Source: Lachnospiraceae bacterium
GTDB taxonomy: Bacteria > Bacillota > Clostridia > Lachnospirales > Lachnospiraceae
Length of the DNA: 61,990 nucleotides
Direction: 5' to 3'
Assembly: GCA_030531435.1 (NCBI GenBank)
Contig: JAUNNN010000007.1
Span: 1 to 61,990 of the forward strand
Shown: positions 52,842 to 61,990 of the stretch, piece by piece
How positions within the stretch are numbered: position 1 is the stretch's first letter
Layout of the letters: each line of letters begins with the position of its first letter
The notes under the pieces: model-generated
Seen by the model: only the letters and a program-made list of their open reading frames with translations
Told to the model about the DNA's origin: nothing
Database searches by the model: none
Translations under genes and position numbers: made by a program

Positions 52842-55100
52842 CTATCCCTTATAGTAATTAATAAGACATCCTTTGAGAATTATTTCTCTTTCGTCATCTG
52901 TAAGCTCACCAAGAGTTAAATCAAACTCTGTTAATGAATCATTTCCAACAGCATATGCCTTGATTACATCTCTCTTCTCAATAACAGCATTTCTTACATC
53001 TGGAACAAAGATATACTGCTTATTCTCAAATGGAAGCTTTTCATGGTCTTCATTGATGATAAATGGAAGCATACCCCAGTTAATAAGGTTTGAACGATAT
53101 CTCTTTGTAGCATATTCGTTTGCAATATTTGCCCAACCACCAAGAACCTTCTGACATGAAGCTGCCTGTTCTCTTGCTGAACCATCACCAGGCTTAACAG
53201 CAAAAATTGTTGAACCAAAACCTGTATTTGTATGATTTGCATCAGCAAATTTTGTCTTAATGACGCTCATTGCAGGTTTAACTTCATCATTAACCTCACA
53301 TGGATGTCCACCTTCCATTCTTATGTCTTCGCACTTCTTGATTTCTTTTGCAAGACCTACATAGTTAGGATCTTTTCTTGAAAGTGTAAACTCAGCAAGT
53401 CCTAATGGATTTGATCTGAATGATGATGTTTCACCAGATGGAATAAGCTCATCTGTTGTTGTAACAGGATCATGAATTACTGATACTACCTTAAGTAAAA
53501 GATTTTCTGGAAGAGCGCCCATCTTTGGCCAGTCCTTAATATTTGGACCAAACTGGATTTCCTGATTCTTATCAGCAACACCCTTTGAATCAAATACTCT
53601 GTTAGCATAAATAGATGAATCATAATGATACTTATATGTCTTAAGTGTATCAGCTTCAATCTGCTTTGTAGCACTTGTTAAGAAGCCTTTATTTGCTGCT
53701 GTTGCTGCAATTGAACGAGCATCCATAAGTGCAACTGAAGCAATCTGACCATTCTGAAGCTTAGAACCTTCTCTGTTAGGGAAGTTTCTTGTTGAATGTC
53801 TAATTGAAAACGCATTGTTTGAAGGTGTATCTCCAGCTCCAAAACATGGGCCACAGAATGCTGTCTTTAATACTGCACCTGTCTGCATAAGTTTTGCTGC
53901 TGCACCATTTTTTATGATTTCCATATAAACAGGCATTGAAGCAGGATAAACGTTAAGTGTAAATGCATCTGAACCAATGCTCTTTCCTTCAAGAATGTCT
54001 GCTGCTGCACAGATGTTTTCAAATCCACCACCTGCACATCCTGCAATAACACCCTGCTCAACATATAGCTTACCATCAATAACCTTATCCTGAAGAGAAT
54101 ACTCAACCTGACCATCAAGTGATACTAATGCTTTCTTCTCTACATCTGCAAGAATATCCTTAAGGTTAGCATTTACTTCATCAATAGTGTATGTATTACT
54201 TGGATGGAATGGCATTGCAATCATTGGGTCAATTTCTGATAAATTAACTTCAATAACACCATCGTAATAAGCACCATCCTTTGGATCAAGCTTTTTATAA
54301 TCGCCTGCTCTACCGTGAATAGCATAGAACTCTTCAATCTTATCGTCTGTCTGCCAGATAGATGAAAGACATGTTGTTTCTGTTGTCATTACATCAACGC
54401 CAATTCTGAAATCAGCTGAAAGATTAGCAACACCAGGTCCGACAAATTCCATTACTTTATTTTTTACATATCCATTTTTAAATACTGCTCCAATAATTGC
54501 TAAAGCAACGTCCTGAGGTCCAACACCTGGCTTAGGAGTTCCTGTCATATATACTGCAACTACTTCTGGGCAATTAATATCATATGTACGTGAAAGAAGC
54601 TGTTTAACAAGTTCTGGACCACCTTCACCCATTGCCATAGTACCAAGGGCACCGTATCTTGTATGAGAATCAGAACCAAGAATCATCTTACCGCCTTCAG
54701 CAAGCATTTCTCTTGCGAACTGATGGATAACAGCCTGATGAGGTGGAACATATATTCCGCCATATTTCTTAGCACATGTAAGTCCAAACATGTGGTCATC
54801 TTCATTAATTGTTCCACCAACAGCACAAAGTGAATTATGGCAGTTTGTAAGAACGTAAGGAATAGGGAATTTTTCAAGTCCTGATGCTCTTGCTGTCTGA
54901 ATAATACCTACGAAAGTAATATCGTGGCTAGTAAGCTTGTCGAACTTAATCTGAAGCTTTTCCATATTTCCACTTGTATTGTGGCTTTCAAGAATACTAT
55001 ACGCGATAGTACCTTTCTTTCCTTCTTCTTTTGAAACAGGTCCATTTTCACAGAGAGCTCCATTTACAAAAAATGCTCCGTTCTCATGCAGTTTAATCAT
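52842..55100 (-). CDS. Aconitase-family hydratase
   Basis: Protein of 752 residues from the ATG at 55098-55100, which has AAGGAG 7 bases upstream; an ATG two codons earlier is too close to that site. The iron-sulfur/aconitase fold shows [35 protein letters not shown], cluster ligands in AGCAGGGFE and [12 protein letters not shown], and the swivel-domain [17 protein letters not shown]. It most likely interconverts citrate and isocitrate for glutamate synthesis. Neither citrate synthase nor isocitrate dehydrogenase is adjacent, so a related substrate remains possible. TATAAT is present at 55146-55151 without a clear -35. Confidence 0.83.
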   Translation of the reverse strand: MIKLHENGAFFVNGALCENGPVSKEEGKKGTIAYSILESHNTSGNMEKLQIKFDKLTSHDITFVGIIQTARASGLEKFPIPYVLTNCHNSLCAVGGTINEDDHMFGLTCAKKYGGIYVPPHQAVIHQFAREMLAEGGKMILGSDSHTRYGALGTMAMGEGGPELVKQLLSRTYDINCPEVVAVYMTGTPKPGVGPQDVALAIIGAVFKNGYVKNKVMEFVGPGVANLSADFRIGVDVMTTETTCLSSIWQTDDKIEEFYAIHGRAGDYKKLDPKDGAYYDGVIEVNLSEIDPMIAMPFHPSNTYTIDEVNANLKDILADVEKKALVSLDGQVEYSLQDKVIDGKLYVEQGVIAGCAGGGFENICAAADILEGKSIGSDAFTLNVYPASMPVYMEIIKNGAAAKLMQTGAVLKTAFCGPCFGAGDTPSNNAFSIRHSTRNFPNREGSKLQNGQIASVALMDARSIAATAANKGFLTSATKQIEADTLKTYKYHYDSSIYANRVFDSKGVADKNQEIQFGPNIKDWPKMGALPENLLLKVVSVIHDPVTTTDELIPSGETSSFRSNPLGLAEFTLSRKDPNYVGLAKEIKKCEDIRMEGGHPCEVNDEVKPAMSVIKTKFADANHTNTGFGSTIFAVKPGDGSAREQAASCQKVLGGWANIANEYATKRYRSNLINWGMLPFIINEDHEKLPFENKQYIFVPDVRNAVIEKRDVIKAYAVGNDSLTEFDLTLGELTDDEREIILKGCLINYYKG

Positions 55101-55158
55101 TTCCATTCTCCTTTTAAACTATATGTATCTCTATGTATACAAGCCATTATATGGCACT

Positions 55159-56091
55159 TTATCTAAGATAAGTCATATATACAACTAATGGGAACAATAC
55201 AATGCTTGCAAGTGTTGATAAGAACACATTTTTCGCAGCAAGTTCCTCATTTCGGTCATACTCTATTGTAAACATTACGACTGAATTAGCAATAGGCATT
55301 GACATCATAACAAGTGTTACAGCACGAATCGTATCATCTGGAATTAGTCTTTTTATTACAAACCATGATAATATCGGTAAAATCAACTGCTTTATTACAA
55401 TAAATGCATAACATCTGGCTTCATTAAACACATTCTTTATTGGTATTTTAGCAAGAGCAGCACCCATTAAAAGCATTGCTATTGGTGGAGTCAAGTCTCC
55501 TATCTGATCAATCGTTCCTGTTAGTATTTCTGGCAATTTCAGATTTGTAAAATATAACACTATTGCAAGAACTGCACTCACTACACCAGGATGTAAGATT
55601 ATTTTTGAAATAGGTATAGATTCACCATTTGCATCAGGATAATTTATTGCCTTTACACCAATAGTGTACAGAGAAATATTAAATATCATGTTAAATATTG
55701 CTGTGTAAAATAAAGCCTCTGGACCAAGTAATGACTCAATTATTGGAAATCCCATAAATCCAACATTTGCAAAAATTGTCATAAACACATATAGTCCAGT
55801 ATTTTCTGGCTTGCATTTTATAATCTTTGCTATTCCCATGCCAATCGCTGGTGTAACAGCATACATAATAATTGCTACAGTAAATACAAATATAACCTTC
55901 TTAACATCTCTGTCCCCACTAATGTTAAAAACAGATGCAACCATCATACATGGACTTGAAACTCGAAGAACAAAATTTGTTATCTTCTTGTTAAAATCCG
56001 AGTCCATTATTTTTATTTTAAATAATGCATATCCAACAGACATAAGTAAGAAAAACTTTATCATCTGCTGAATAATGACCGTTATATCCAT
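55159..56091 (-). CDS. AEC-family (auxin efflux carrier-like) transporter
   Basis: Protein of 310 residues with ten hydrophobic helices in the two-bundle AEC arrangement: FLLMSVGYALFKIKIMD near the N-terminus, FANVGFMGFPIIESLLGPEA in the first half and MSMPIANSVVMFTIEYDRNE in the second. Bacterial members carry organic acids such as malate or malonate. A dicarboxylate substrate would fit the aconitase-family neighbour, but this is inference. It lies 71 bases after glgP, with a hairpin in between. Confidence 0.85.
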   Translation of the reverse strand: MDITVIIQQMIKFFLLMSVGYALFKIKIMDSDFNKKITNFVLRVSSPCMMVASVFNISGDRDVKKVIFVFTVAIIMYAVTPAIGMGIAKIIKCKPENTGLYVFMTIFANVGFMGFPIIESLLGPEALFYTAIFNMIFNISLYTIGVKAINYPDANGESIPISKIILHPGVVSAVLAIVLYFTNLKLPEILTGTIDQIGDLTPPIAMLLMGAALAKIPIKNVFNEARCYAFIVIKQLILPILSWFVIKRLIPDDTIRAVTLVMMSMPIANSVVMFTIEYDRNEELAAKNVFLSTLASIVLFPLVVYMTYLR

Positions 56092-56115
56092 CGTTTTTTC
56101 CTACCAAATTACAGC

Positions 56116-56144
56116 AAGAGGCAGAGAAATACACTCTGCCCCTT
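56116..56144 (-). terminator. Hairpin downstream of glgP
   Basis: On the minus strand an 11-bp stem with one G-U pair (AAGGGGCAGAG / CTCTGCCTCTT) and a 7-base loop lies 18 bases after the glgP stop codon. The following sequence (GCTGTAATTT) is not a good T-run, so termination may be partial. Confidence 0.45.
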
Positions 56145-56162
56145 TACAGTAAATATAATTAA

Positions 56163-58628
56163 TTATTTCTTAAGAACTACTTTATCAAGCTTCCAGATAT
56201 CGTCTACATATTCCTGGATAGTTCTATCTGATGAGAACTTACCAACACTGGCAACATTCTTCATTGCCATTTCAGCCCATCTATCCTCATCCTTATATGC
56301 TTCTTCAACACGCTTCTGTGCAGCTGCATATGCCTTGAAATCCTTTAAAATAAAGTACCTGTCAGCCTTATCTGTGCACTGTGTGTTAAGGAGTGAGTTA
56401 TATAAATCCTTAAATAACTCTGTATCACTTGGAAGATAGTAGCCATTAATAAGCTGCATAAGTACTTTACGTACATCAGGATCGTTATTGAAAATTTCTG
56501 ATGGATCATAACCACCATTATTTTCAAAGTTGATAACTTCCTGAGCAGATAAACCGAAGATGAAAATATTATCCTCGCCTACTTCTTCAAACATCTCAAC
56601 GTTAGCACCGTCCATTGTACCAATAGTAACAGCACCATTTAACATGAACTTCATATTACCTGTACCAGATGCTTCCTTAGATGCTGTAGAAATCTGCTCT
56701 GATACATCTGCTGCAGCAAATATCCACTCTGCATTTGATACGCAGTAATCTTCAATAAATACAACCTTAATCTTACCACCGATACTTTCATCATTGTTGA
56801 TTACGTCTGCTACTGTGTTAATAAGCTTAATTGTAAGCTTTGCTGTTTTGTAACCAGCTGCTGCCTTTGCACCAAAGATGAATGTACGTGGATAGAAATC
56901 CATATCTGGATGTTCTTTAATCTCGTTGTAGAGATACATAATATGAAGAATGTTAAGGAGCTGTCTCTTGTACTCGTGAAGACGTTTAACCTGAACATCG
57001 AAGATTGATCTTGGGTCAACTTCAATTCCATTATGCTCTAAAATATACTTCGCAAGACGAACCTTATTCTGATACTTAATGTTCATGAATTCATGCTGAG
57101 CCTTTTTATCTGTAGCATAAACATTAAGTTTTTCAATCTTTGATAAATCTGTGATCCAGTCATCGCCAACCTTTGATGTAACCCAATCAGCAAGAAGTGG
57201 ATTACCATGAAGAAGGAATCTTCTCTGAGTAATACCGTTTGTCTTGTTATTGAACTTCTCTGGGAACATCTCATAGAAATCACGAAGTTCCTGGTTTTTA
57301 AGAATCTCTGTATGAAGTCTTGCAACACCGTTTACTGAGAAACCTGCACAAATTGCAAGATTTGCCATACGTACCTGTCCATCATAAACGATAGCCATCT
57401 TACGAACCTTATCATAATTTCCAGGGTATTTAGCCTCAATCTGCTGAACGAATCTTCTATTGATTTCTTCAACGATCTGGTAAACTCTTGGAAGAAGTCT
57501 TGAGAATAACTCGATTGGCCACTTTTCAAGTGCTTCAGCCATAATTGTATGGTTTGTATATGCACATGCCTTTGTAGTAACTGCCCATGCATCATCCCAA
57601 CCAAGACCATATTCATCCATAAGAATTCTCATAAGTTCTGCAACTGTAAGAGTTGGATGTGTATCGTTAAGCTGGAATACAACCTTTTCATGAAGCTTCT
57701 TAACGTCTTTATGATTTCTTAAGTATTTTGCAACAGCTTCCTGAATACTAGCTGATACAAAGAAATACTGCTGTTTAAGTCTTAATTCCTTACCTGCATA
57801 GTGGTTATCATTAGGATAAAGGACTTCACAAATATTTCTTGCAAGATTTTCCTGCTCAACAGCCTTTGTGTAATCACCTTTATCAAATGAATCAAGCTGG
57901 AAGCATTCAACAGGCTGAGCATCCCAGATTCTTAATGTATTTACAATACCATTGCCATAACCAACAATAGGAAGGTCATATGGAATAGCCTGTACTGACT
58001 GATAATCTTCCTGTGAGAAATGGCTTTCACCCTTCTCATCAACCTCAACCTTTACATAACCGCCAAATTTAACGATTTTAGCATATTCTGGACGACGAAG
58101 TTCAAATGGATAACCATTTGCAAGCCAGTTATCAGGTGCCTCAATCTGATAACCATCTCTGATTTCCTGTCTGAACATACCGTAATGGTATCTGATACCA
58201 CATCCATATGAGCTATAGCCCAATGTAGCAAGTGAATCAAGGAAACATGCTGCAAGTCTTCCAAGACCACCATTACCAAGTGCTGCATCTCTTTCCTGAT
58301 CTTCAATCATATTAAGATTGATTCCCATTTCATCAAGTGCTGCAGCAACATCTTTGTAGCACTTTAAGTTAATCATGTTATTACCAAGTGCTCTACCCAT
58401 AAGGAATTCCATTGAAAGATAATAAACTGTCTTTGGATCCTGTTTCTCATACTCTTTCTGAGTCTCAAGCCAGTTATCAATAACTGTATCCTTGATTGTG
58501 TAACATACAGCCTGGTATATCTGCTGCTCTGTTGCTTCCTCTATTGTTTTACGATATAGAGTTTTAACATTGTCTTTTACTGACTTCTTAAAAGCCTCTT
58601 TATTAAAAGATGTTGACTTCTTTGGCAT
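56163..58628 (-). CDS. glgP: Glycogen/maltodextrin phosphorylase
   Basis: Protein of 821 residues, usual length for GT35 phosphorylases. It releases glucose-1-phosphate from alpha-1,4-glucans with pyridoxal phosphate. The cofactor lysine is in EASGTGNMKFMLNGA. Other landmarks are YLSMEFLMGRALGNNMINL, DAALGNGGLGRLAACFLDS, YGIRYHYGMF-type region (CGIRYHYGMFRQEI), NDTHPTL and the catalytic RVKRLHEYKRQ-type segment (VQVKRLHEYKRQLLNILH). It follows ileS after 23 bases with AGGGAGG before the ATG, so it is probably in the same operon. Storage-glucan turnover is typical of rumen Lachnospiraceae. Confidence 0.95.
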   Translation of the reverse strand: MPKKSTSFNKEAFKKSVKDNVKTLYRKTIEEATEQQIYQAVCYTIKDTVIDNWLETQKEYEKQDPKTVYYLSMEFLMGRALGNNMINLKCYKDVAAALDEMGINLNMIEDQERDAALGNGGLGRLAACFLDSLATLGYSSYGCGIRYHYGMFRQEIRDGYQIEAPDNWLANGYPFELRRPEYAKIVKFGGYVKVEVDEKGESHFSQEDYQSVQAIPYDLPIVGYGNGIVNTLRIWDAQPVECFQLDSFDKGDYTKAVEQENLARNICEVLYPNDNHYAGKELRLKQQYFFVSASIQEAVAKYLRNHKDVKKLHEKVVFQLNDTHPTLTVAELMRILMDEYGLGWDDAWAVTTKACAYTNHTIMAEALEKWPIELFSRLLPRVYQIVEEINRRFVQQIEAKYPGNYDKVRKMAIVYDGQVRMANLAICAGFSVNGVARLHTEILKNQELRDFYEMFPEKFNNKTNGITQRRFLLHGNPLLADWVTSKVGDDWITDLSKIEKLNVYATDKKAQHEFMNIKYQNKVRLAKYILEHNGIEVDPRSIFDVQVKRLHEYKRQLLNILHIMYLYNEIKEHPDMDFYPRTFIFGAKAAAGYKTAKLTIKLINTVADVINNDESIGGKIKVVFIEDYCVSNAEWIFAAADVSEQISTASKEASGTGNMKFMLNGAVTIGTMDGANVEMFEEVGEDNIFIFGLSAQEVINFENNGGYDPSEIFNNDPDVRKVLMQLINGYYLPSDTELFKDLYNSLLNTQCTDKADRYFILKDFKAYAAAQKRVEEAYKDEDRWAEMAMKNVASVGKFSSDRTIQEYVDDIWKLDKVVLKK

Positions 58629-58651
58629 GTAATTCCTCCCTCTTATGAATA

Positions 58652-61600
58652 TTAGTTTTTCTTTACTGCCATAGTTACTTCTTCACCGTTGATGTTCCAT
58701 GCTTTCTCGTATCCATCTGTAGATCCAAGAATAACATCATCAGCAAGAACTTCAGACATAATCTGTGATTTATTATTTGTGAGAACTTCCTCTACCTTCT
58801 TAGAGTCCCTAGCATAGACATTAATTCTGTCCATCACCTCGAAGCCAGCTTCTTTTCTCATCGTCTGAATCTTTGAAATAAGCTCTCTTACAAAGCCTTC
58901 TTCTATAAGCTCAGGTGTAAGATTTGTATCAAGAACAACTGTCTCAACATTATCATTTTCTGATACATATCCGTCTTTCTGAACCATCTCGATAAGAAGA
59001 TCTTCCTTAGTAAGTGATACTTCTTCACCATTAACATCAAATGTAACAGGATTTCCTGCATTTAATGTATCCATTGCTTCATTTCCATCAAGTTCCTCAA
59101 GCTTTTGCTTGATTCCACCAATAAGCTTACCGTATTTAGGTCCTACTGTTTTAAGCTGTGGCTTGAATGAGTATGAAGTAAACTCTCTTACGTCATCTGT
59201 AAATACAACTTCCTTAACATTTAATTCATCAGCAATTATCTCTTTATAGAAATCTGATAATTCTTCTGGTGCTTTAACAAACATTTTACCAATTGGCTGT
59301 CTGTTTTTAATGTTAGCTGTATTTCTTGCTGCTCTACCCATAACAACTGTCTTAAGAACAGCATCCATATTTTTCTCAAGTTCCTTATCAATAAACTTCT
59401 CATTTACTGTAGGGAAATCAAGAAGATGAATACTTTCTGGTGCATTCTTATCAATTTCACATACAAGATTTCTATAAATCTCTTCTGTCATGAATGGAAC
59501 CATTGGAGCTGCTGCCTTACATATCTCAACAAGAGCTGTGTAAAGAGTCATATAAGCATTAATCTTATCCTGCTCCATACCCTTTGCCCAGAATCTTTCA
59601 CGACAACGACGAACGTACCAGTTACTCATTTCATCTACGAATCCATCAAGTGCTCTAGCAGCCTCTGGAATCTTATATGCGTTAAGAGAATCATCAACTT
59701 CCTTGATAGCTGAATTAAGCTTTGATAAGAGCCATTTATCCATTACTGGAAGTTTATCATACTCAAGAGCATATTTTGTAGCGTCAAAATTATCTATATT
59801 TGCATAAAGTACAAAAAATGCATATGTATTCCATAATGTTCCAAGGAACTTTCTCTGTCCTTCCTGAACTGCCTTACCATGGAAACGGTTAGGGAGCCAT
59901 GGAGCTGAGTTGATGTAGAAATACCATCTAATTGCATCTGCACCATATGTCTTAAGAGCATCAAATGGGTCAACTGCATTACCCTTTGATTTACTCATCT
60001 TCTGTCCGTTCTCATCCTGAACGTGTCCAAGTACAATAACGTTTTCATAAGGAGCCTTATTGAAAAGGAGTGTAGATTCAGCCATAAGAGAATGGAACCA
60101 TCCACGAGTCTGGTCAACTGCCTCAGAAATAAACTGTGCAGGGAACTGTGACTCAAATAATTCCTTATTTTCAAATGGATAATGATGCTGAGCAAATGGC
60201 ATTGCACCTGAATCAAACCAGCAGTCGATAACTTCTGGTACTCTCTTCATATCCTTTCCACATTCTGGACACTTACATATTATTTCATCAATGTATGGTC
60301 TATGAAGCTCAACTGTTAATGCCTTATCATTTCCAGATAACTGCTTTAACTCTTCTCTGCTACCTATACATACCTGATGGCCGTCTTCACATTCCCAGAT
60401 ATTAAGAGGAGTACCCCAATATCTGTTACGAGAAATAGCCCAGTCCTGAATATTCTCAAGCCAGTTACCAAATCTTCCTTTACCAATTGATTCAGGAATC
60501 CAGTTAACTGTATTGTTATTTCTAATAAGATCATCTCTTACTGCTGTTTCCTTAATGTACCAGCTTTCTCTAGCATAGTAGATAAGTGGTGTGTCACATC
60601 TCCAGCAGTGAGGATATTCATGCTCAAACTTAGGAGCGTCAAATAACTTTCCTTCTTTATCAAGGTCAACAAGAACATCCTTATCCGCATCCTTTACAAA
60701 TTTTCCTGCATAAGGAGTTTCTTCTGTAAGCTCACCTTTTCCGTTTACAAACTGTACAAATGGAAGGTCATACTTACGTCCAACATTTGCATCATCTTCA
60801 CCAAATGCTGGAGCAATATGTACAATACCTGTACCATCTGTCATAGTTACATATGAATCACAAACAACGTAATGACCAACCTTACCCTGCTTTTCTACGC
60901 AATCCTTTGTACATTCCCAAAGTGGCTCATAAGCCTTTCTTTCGAGATCAGTTCCCTTATATGTTTCAAGAATTTCATATGCCTTGTTATCATCTGTAGC
61001 AAGCTTTCCTAATACTGTATCAAGTAAAGCCTTTGCCATGTAATATGTGTAACCATCATTAGCTTTAACCTTGCAGTACTCTTCATCTGGGTTTACACAA
61101 AGTGCGACGTTACTTGGAAGTGTCCATGGTGTAGTTGTCCATGCAAGGAAATAAGCATCTTCTCCAACAACTTTAAATCTAACGATTGCTGAACGTTCCT
61201 TTACTGTCTTATATCCCTGTGATACCTCTGCTGTTGATAAAGGTGTTCCACAACGAGGACAATATGGGACAATCTTAAATCCTTTATAAAGGAGACCCTT
61301 ATTCCAGATTTCTTTAAGAGCCCACCATTCTGACTCAATGAAGTTATCATCGTATGTTACGTATGGATCATCCATATCAGCCCAGAATCCAACTGTACCT
61401 GAAAAATCCTCCCACATACCTTTATATTTCCAAACGGATTCCTTACATTTCTCAATGAAAGGCTCCATTCCGTATTCTTCAATCTGCTCTTTTCCGTTAA
61501 GTCCAAGAAGCTTTTCAACTTCAAGCTCAACAGGAAGACCGTGTGTATCCCATCCGGCCTTACGTGGAACCATATATCCCTTCATTGTACGGTATCTTGG

Positions 61601-61804
61601 AATCATATCCTTGATAACACGAGTTAATACATGACCGATATGTGGCTTACCATTAGCTGTTGGAGGTCCATCATAGAATGTATATGTAGGGCCTTCCTTT
61701 CTATTTTCCATACTCTTTCTGAATATGTCTTCTTCTTTCCAAAATTTTTCTATTTCTTTTTCTCTGTCTACAAATTTAAGATCTGGATCAACTTTTTTAT
61801 ACAT
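58652..61804 (-). CDS. ileS: Isoleucyl-tRNA synthetase, type 2 (eukaryote-like)
   Basis: Protein of 1050 residues, class I. HIGH motif as PPTANGKPHIGHVL (residues 55-58), KMSKS as QKMSKSKGNAVDPFDALKTY near residue 600, with an editing domain in between (TTTPWTLPSNVAL). The segment YMVPRKAGWDTHGLPVELEV and the length mark the eukaryote-like group often called IleRS2, members of which are typically insensitive to mupirocin. No T-box leader is present. GAGGA lies 7 bases before the ATG. It has its own promoter (61859-61887) and probably co-transcribes glgP. Confidence 0.95.
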   Translation of the reverse strand: MYKKVDPDLKFVDREKEIEKFWKEEDIFRKSMENRKEGPTYTFYDGPPTANGKPHIGHVLTRVIKDMIPRYRTMKGYMVPRKAGWDTHGLPVELEVEKLLGLNGKEQIEEYGMEPFIEKCKESVWKYKGMWEDFSGTVGFWADMDDPYVTYDDNFIESEWWALKEIWNKGLLYKGFKIVPYCPRCGTPLSTAEVSQGYKTVKERSAIVRFKVVGEDAYFLAWTTTPWTLPSNVALCVNPDEEYCKVKANDGYTYYMAKALLDTVLGKLATDDNKAYEILETYKGTDLERKAYEPLWECTKDCVEKQGKVGHYVVCDSYVTMTDGTGIVHIAPAFGEDDANVGRKYDLPFVQFVNGKGELTEETPYAGKFVKDADKDVLVDLDKEGKLFDAPKFEHEYPHCWRCDTPLIYYARESWYIKETAVRDDLIRNNNTVNWIPESIGKGRFGNWLENIQDWAISRNRYWGTPLNIWECEDGHQVCIGSREELKQLSGNDKALTVELHRPYIDEIICKCPECGKDMKRVPEVIDCWFDSGAMPFAQHHYPFENKELFESQFPAQFISEAVDQTRGWFHSLMAESTLLFNKAPYENVIVLGHVQDENGQKMSKSKGNAVDPFDALKTYGADAIRWYFYINSAPWLPNRFHGKAVQEGQRKFLGTLWNTYAFFVLYANIDNFDATKYALEYDKLPVMDKWLLSKLNSAIKEVDDSLNAYKIPEAARALDGFVDEMSNWYVRRCRERFWAKGMEQDKINAYMTLYTALVEICKAAAPMVPFMTEEIYRNLVCEIDKNAPESIHLLDFPTVNEKFIDKELEKNMDAVLKTVVMGRAARNTANIKNRQPIGKMFVKAPEELSDFYKEIIADELNVKEVVFTDDVREFTSYSFKPQLKTVGPKYGKLIGGIKQKLEELDGNEAMDTLNAGNPVTFDVNGEEVSLTKEDLLIEMVQKDGYVSENDNVETVVLDTNLTPELIEEGFVRELISKIQTMRKEAGFEVMDRINVYARDSKKVEEVLTNNKSQIMSEVLADDVILGSTDGYEKAWNINGEEVTMAVKKN

Positions 61805-61824
61805 AATAATTCCTCACGCAAAAC

Positions 61825-61858
61825 AAAAAAGAGTCACTGTGCATAGCACAGCGACTCT
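61825..61858 (-). terminator. Terminator of the aldolase gene, directly ahead of ileS
   Basis: AGAGTC and CTGTGC arms pair with GCACAG and GACTCT (61830-61858), with one A/C mismatch and a 3-base loop; six T follow on the minus strand (61825-61830). The T-run ends 20 bases before the ileS ATG. Its first arm touches the -10 box of the ileS promoter. Confidence 0.85.
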
Positions 61859-61887
61859 ATAATAACCTAAAAATTCAGATTTATCAA
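61859..61887 (-). promoter_or_regulatory. Sigma-A-type promoter of ileS
   Basis: Minus strand: TTGATA (61882-61887), 17-base spacer, TATTAT (61859-61864). The -35 box contains the aldolase stop codon TGA. The predicted start, near 61852, falls inside the first arm of the terminator hairpin. Confidence 0.7.
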
Positions 61888-61990
61888 GCCTTACCGTCTG
61901 ATCCAAGAACGTTAACGATCTTGTGAGCAACCATGTCCTTAACAGCCTGTCTAGCTGGCTTTAAGTACTGACGTGGATCGAAGTGATCTG
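61884..61990 (-). CDS. fba: Class II fructose-1,6-bisphosphate aldolase, C-terminal fragment
   Basis: Only the last 34 residues and the TGA stop codon are in the window; the gene continues off the right edge. The visible sequence, DHFDPRQYLKPARQAVKDMV followed by AHKIVNVLGSDGKA, matches the C-terminal end of class II aldolases (the FDPRKFLKPA segment). The enzyme splits fructose-1,6-bisphosphate in glycolysis. Confidence 0.85.
   Translation of the reverse strand, partial: DHFDPRQYLKPARQAVKDMVAHKIVNVLGSDGKA

Noticed and set aside
61805-61883. T-box leader before ileS
   Set aside because: The gap is too short and contains only a terminator and promoter; no T-box core sequence is present.
1-61990. 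Prophage, insertion sequence, CRISPR array, tRNA or rRNA genes
   Set aside because: No transposase, integrase, direct repeat-spacer series, tRNA cloverleaf or rRNA sequence was recognised anywhere in the window.

Overview
The window looks like part of the chromosome of a low-GC, anaerobic, butyrate-forming Firmicute of the Lachnospiraceae, most likely the Butyrivibrio/Pseudobutyrivibrio group. This is inferred from gene content: ptb-buk butyrate genes, a YesN/LytS-type sugar-sensing pair, flagellar rod genes beside an MreB homologue, the cdaA-cdaR-glmM cluster, a cytoplasmic GH9 enzyme resembling Butyrivibrio cellodextrinases, and AT-rich codon use. No rRNA, tRNA, transposase, integrase, prophage or CRISPR array was seen. 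Genes are packed tightly and nearly all lie on the minus strand.

Layout. (1) 1-5474: start of a sugar-binding lipoprotein gene, then a four-gene sugar-sensing operon (membrane-anchored binding protein, histidine kinase, response regulator, XylF-like lipoprotein). (2) 5475-5978: the only long gap; it holds a promoter, a T-rich stretch, one copy of a 46-bp hairpin repeat and the buk terminator. (3) 5979-11788: ptsH, then leuA-aspS-ptb-buk. (4) 11880-22846: one apparent operon running mbl/mreB, flhO, flhP, flgJ-like, recD2, comF, two unknown membrane proteins, cdaA, cdaR, glmM. It links cell shape, flagellar rod, DNA repair/uptake and c-di-AMP/peptidoglycan-precursor functions. (5) 23024-43006: another long co-directional run: PucR-type regulator, ftsE, ftsX, an M23 hydrolase, ctpA, GH9 enzyme, EamA transporter, metallophosphoesterase, CE6 esterase, SDR dehydrogenase, uvrB, GT2, MBOAT acyltransferase, AlgJ/DHHW-like protein, uvrA. 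(6) 43137-52736: mixed region with a GT-C glycosyltransferase, CPBP protease, cvfB, a tail-anchored coiled-coil protein, two tandem O-antigen-ligase-like proteins, a small alarmone synthetase, a small orphan protein and an EF-hand protein preceded by a sigma-28-like promoter. (7) 52842-61990: aconitase-family hydratase, AEC transporter, glycogen phosphorylase, type 2 isoleucyl-tRNA synthetase and the 3' end of a class II fructose-bisphosphate aldolase gene.

Most genes are housekeeping or envelope functions that I recognise by family. The less ordinary material is: the sensor operon; the surface-polysaccharide genes enclosed by uvrB and uvrA; promoters nested in or against terminator hairpins (ileS, ptsH, mreB); the perfect 46-bp hairpin repeat present twice 47 kb apart; the sigma-28-type promoter and structured leader of the EF-hand gene; and several proteins with no assignable function (15436-16377, 16396-16779, 45535-45768, 46831-47772, 51195-51461). 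All functional calls are from reading sequence alone, with no database search.
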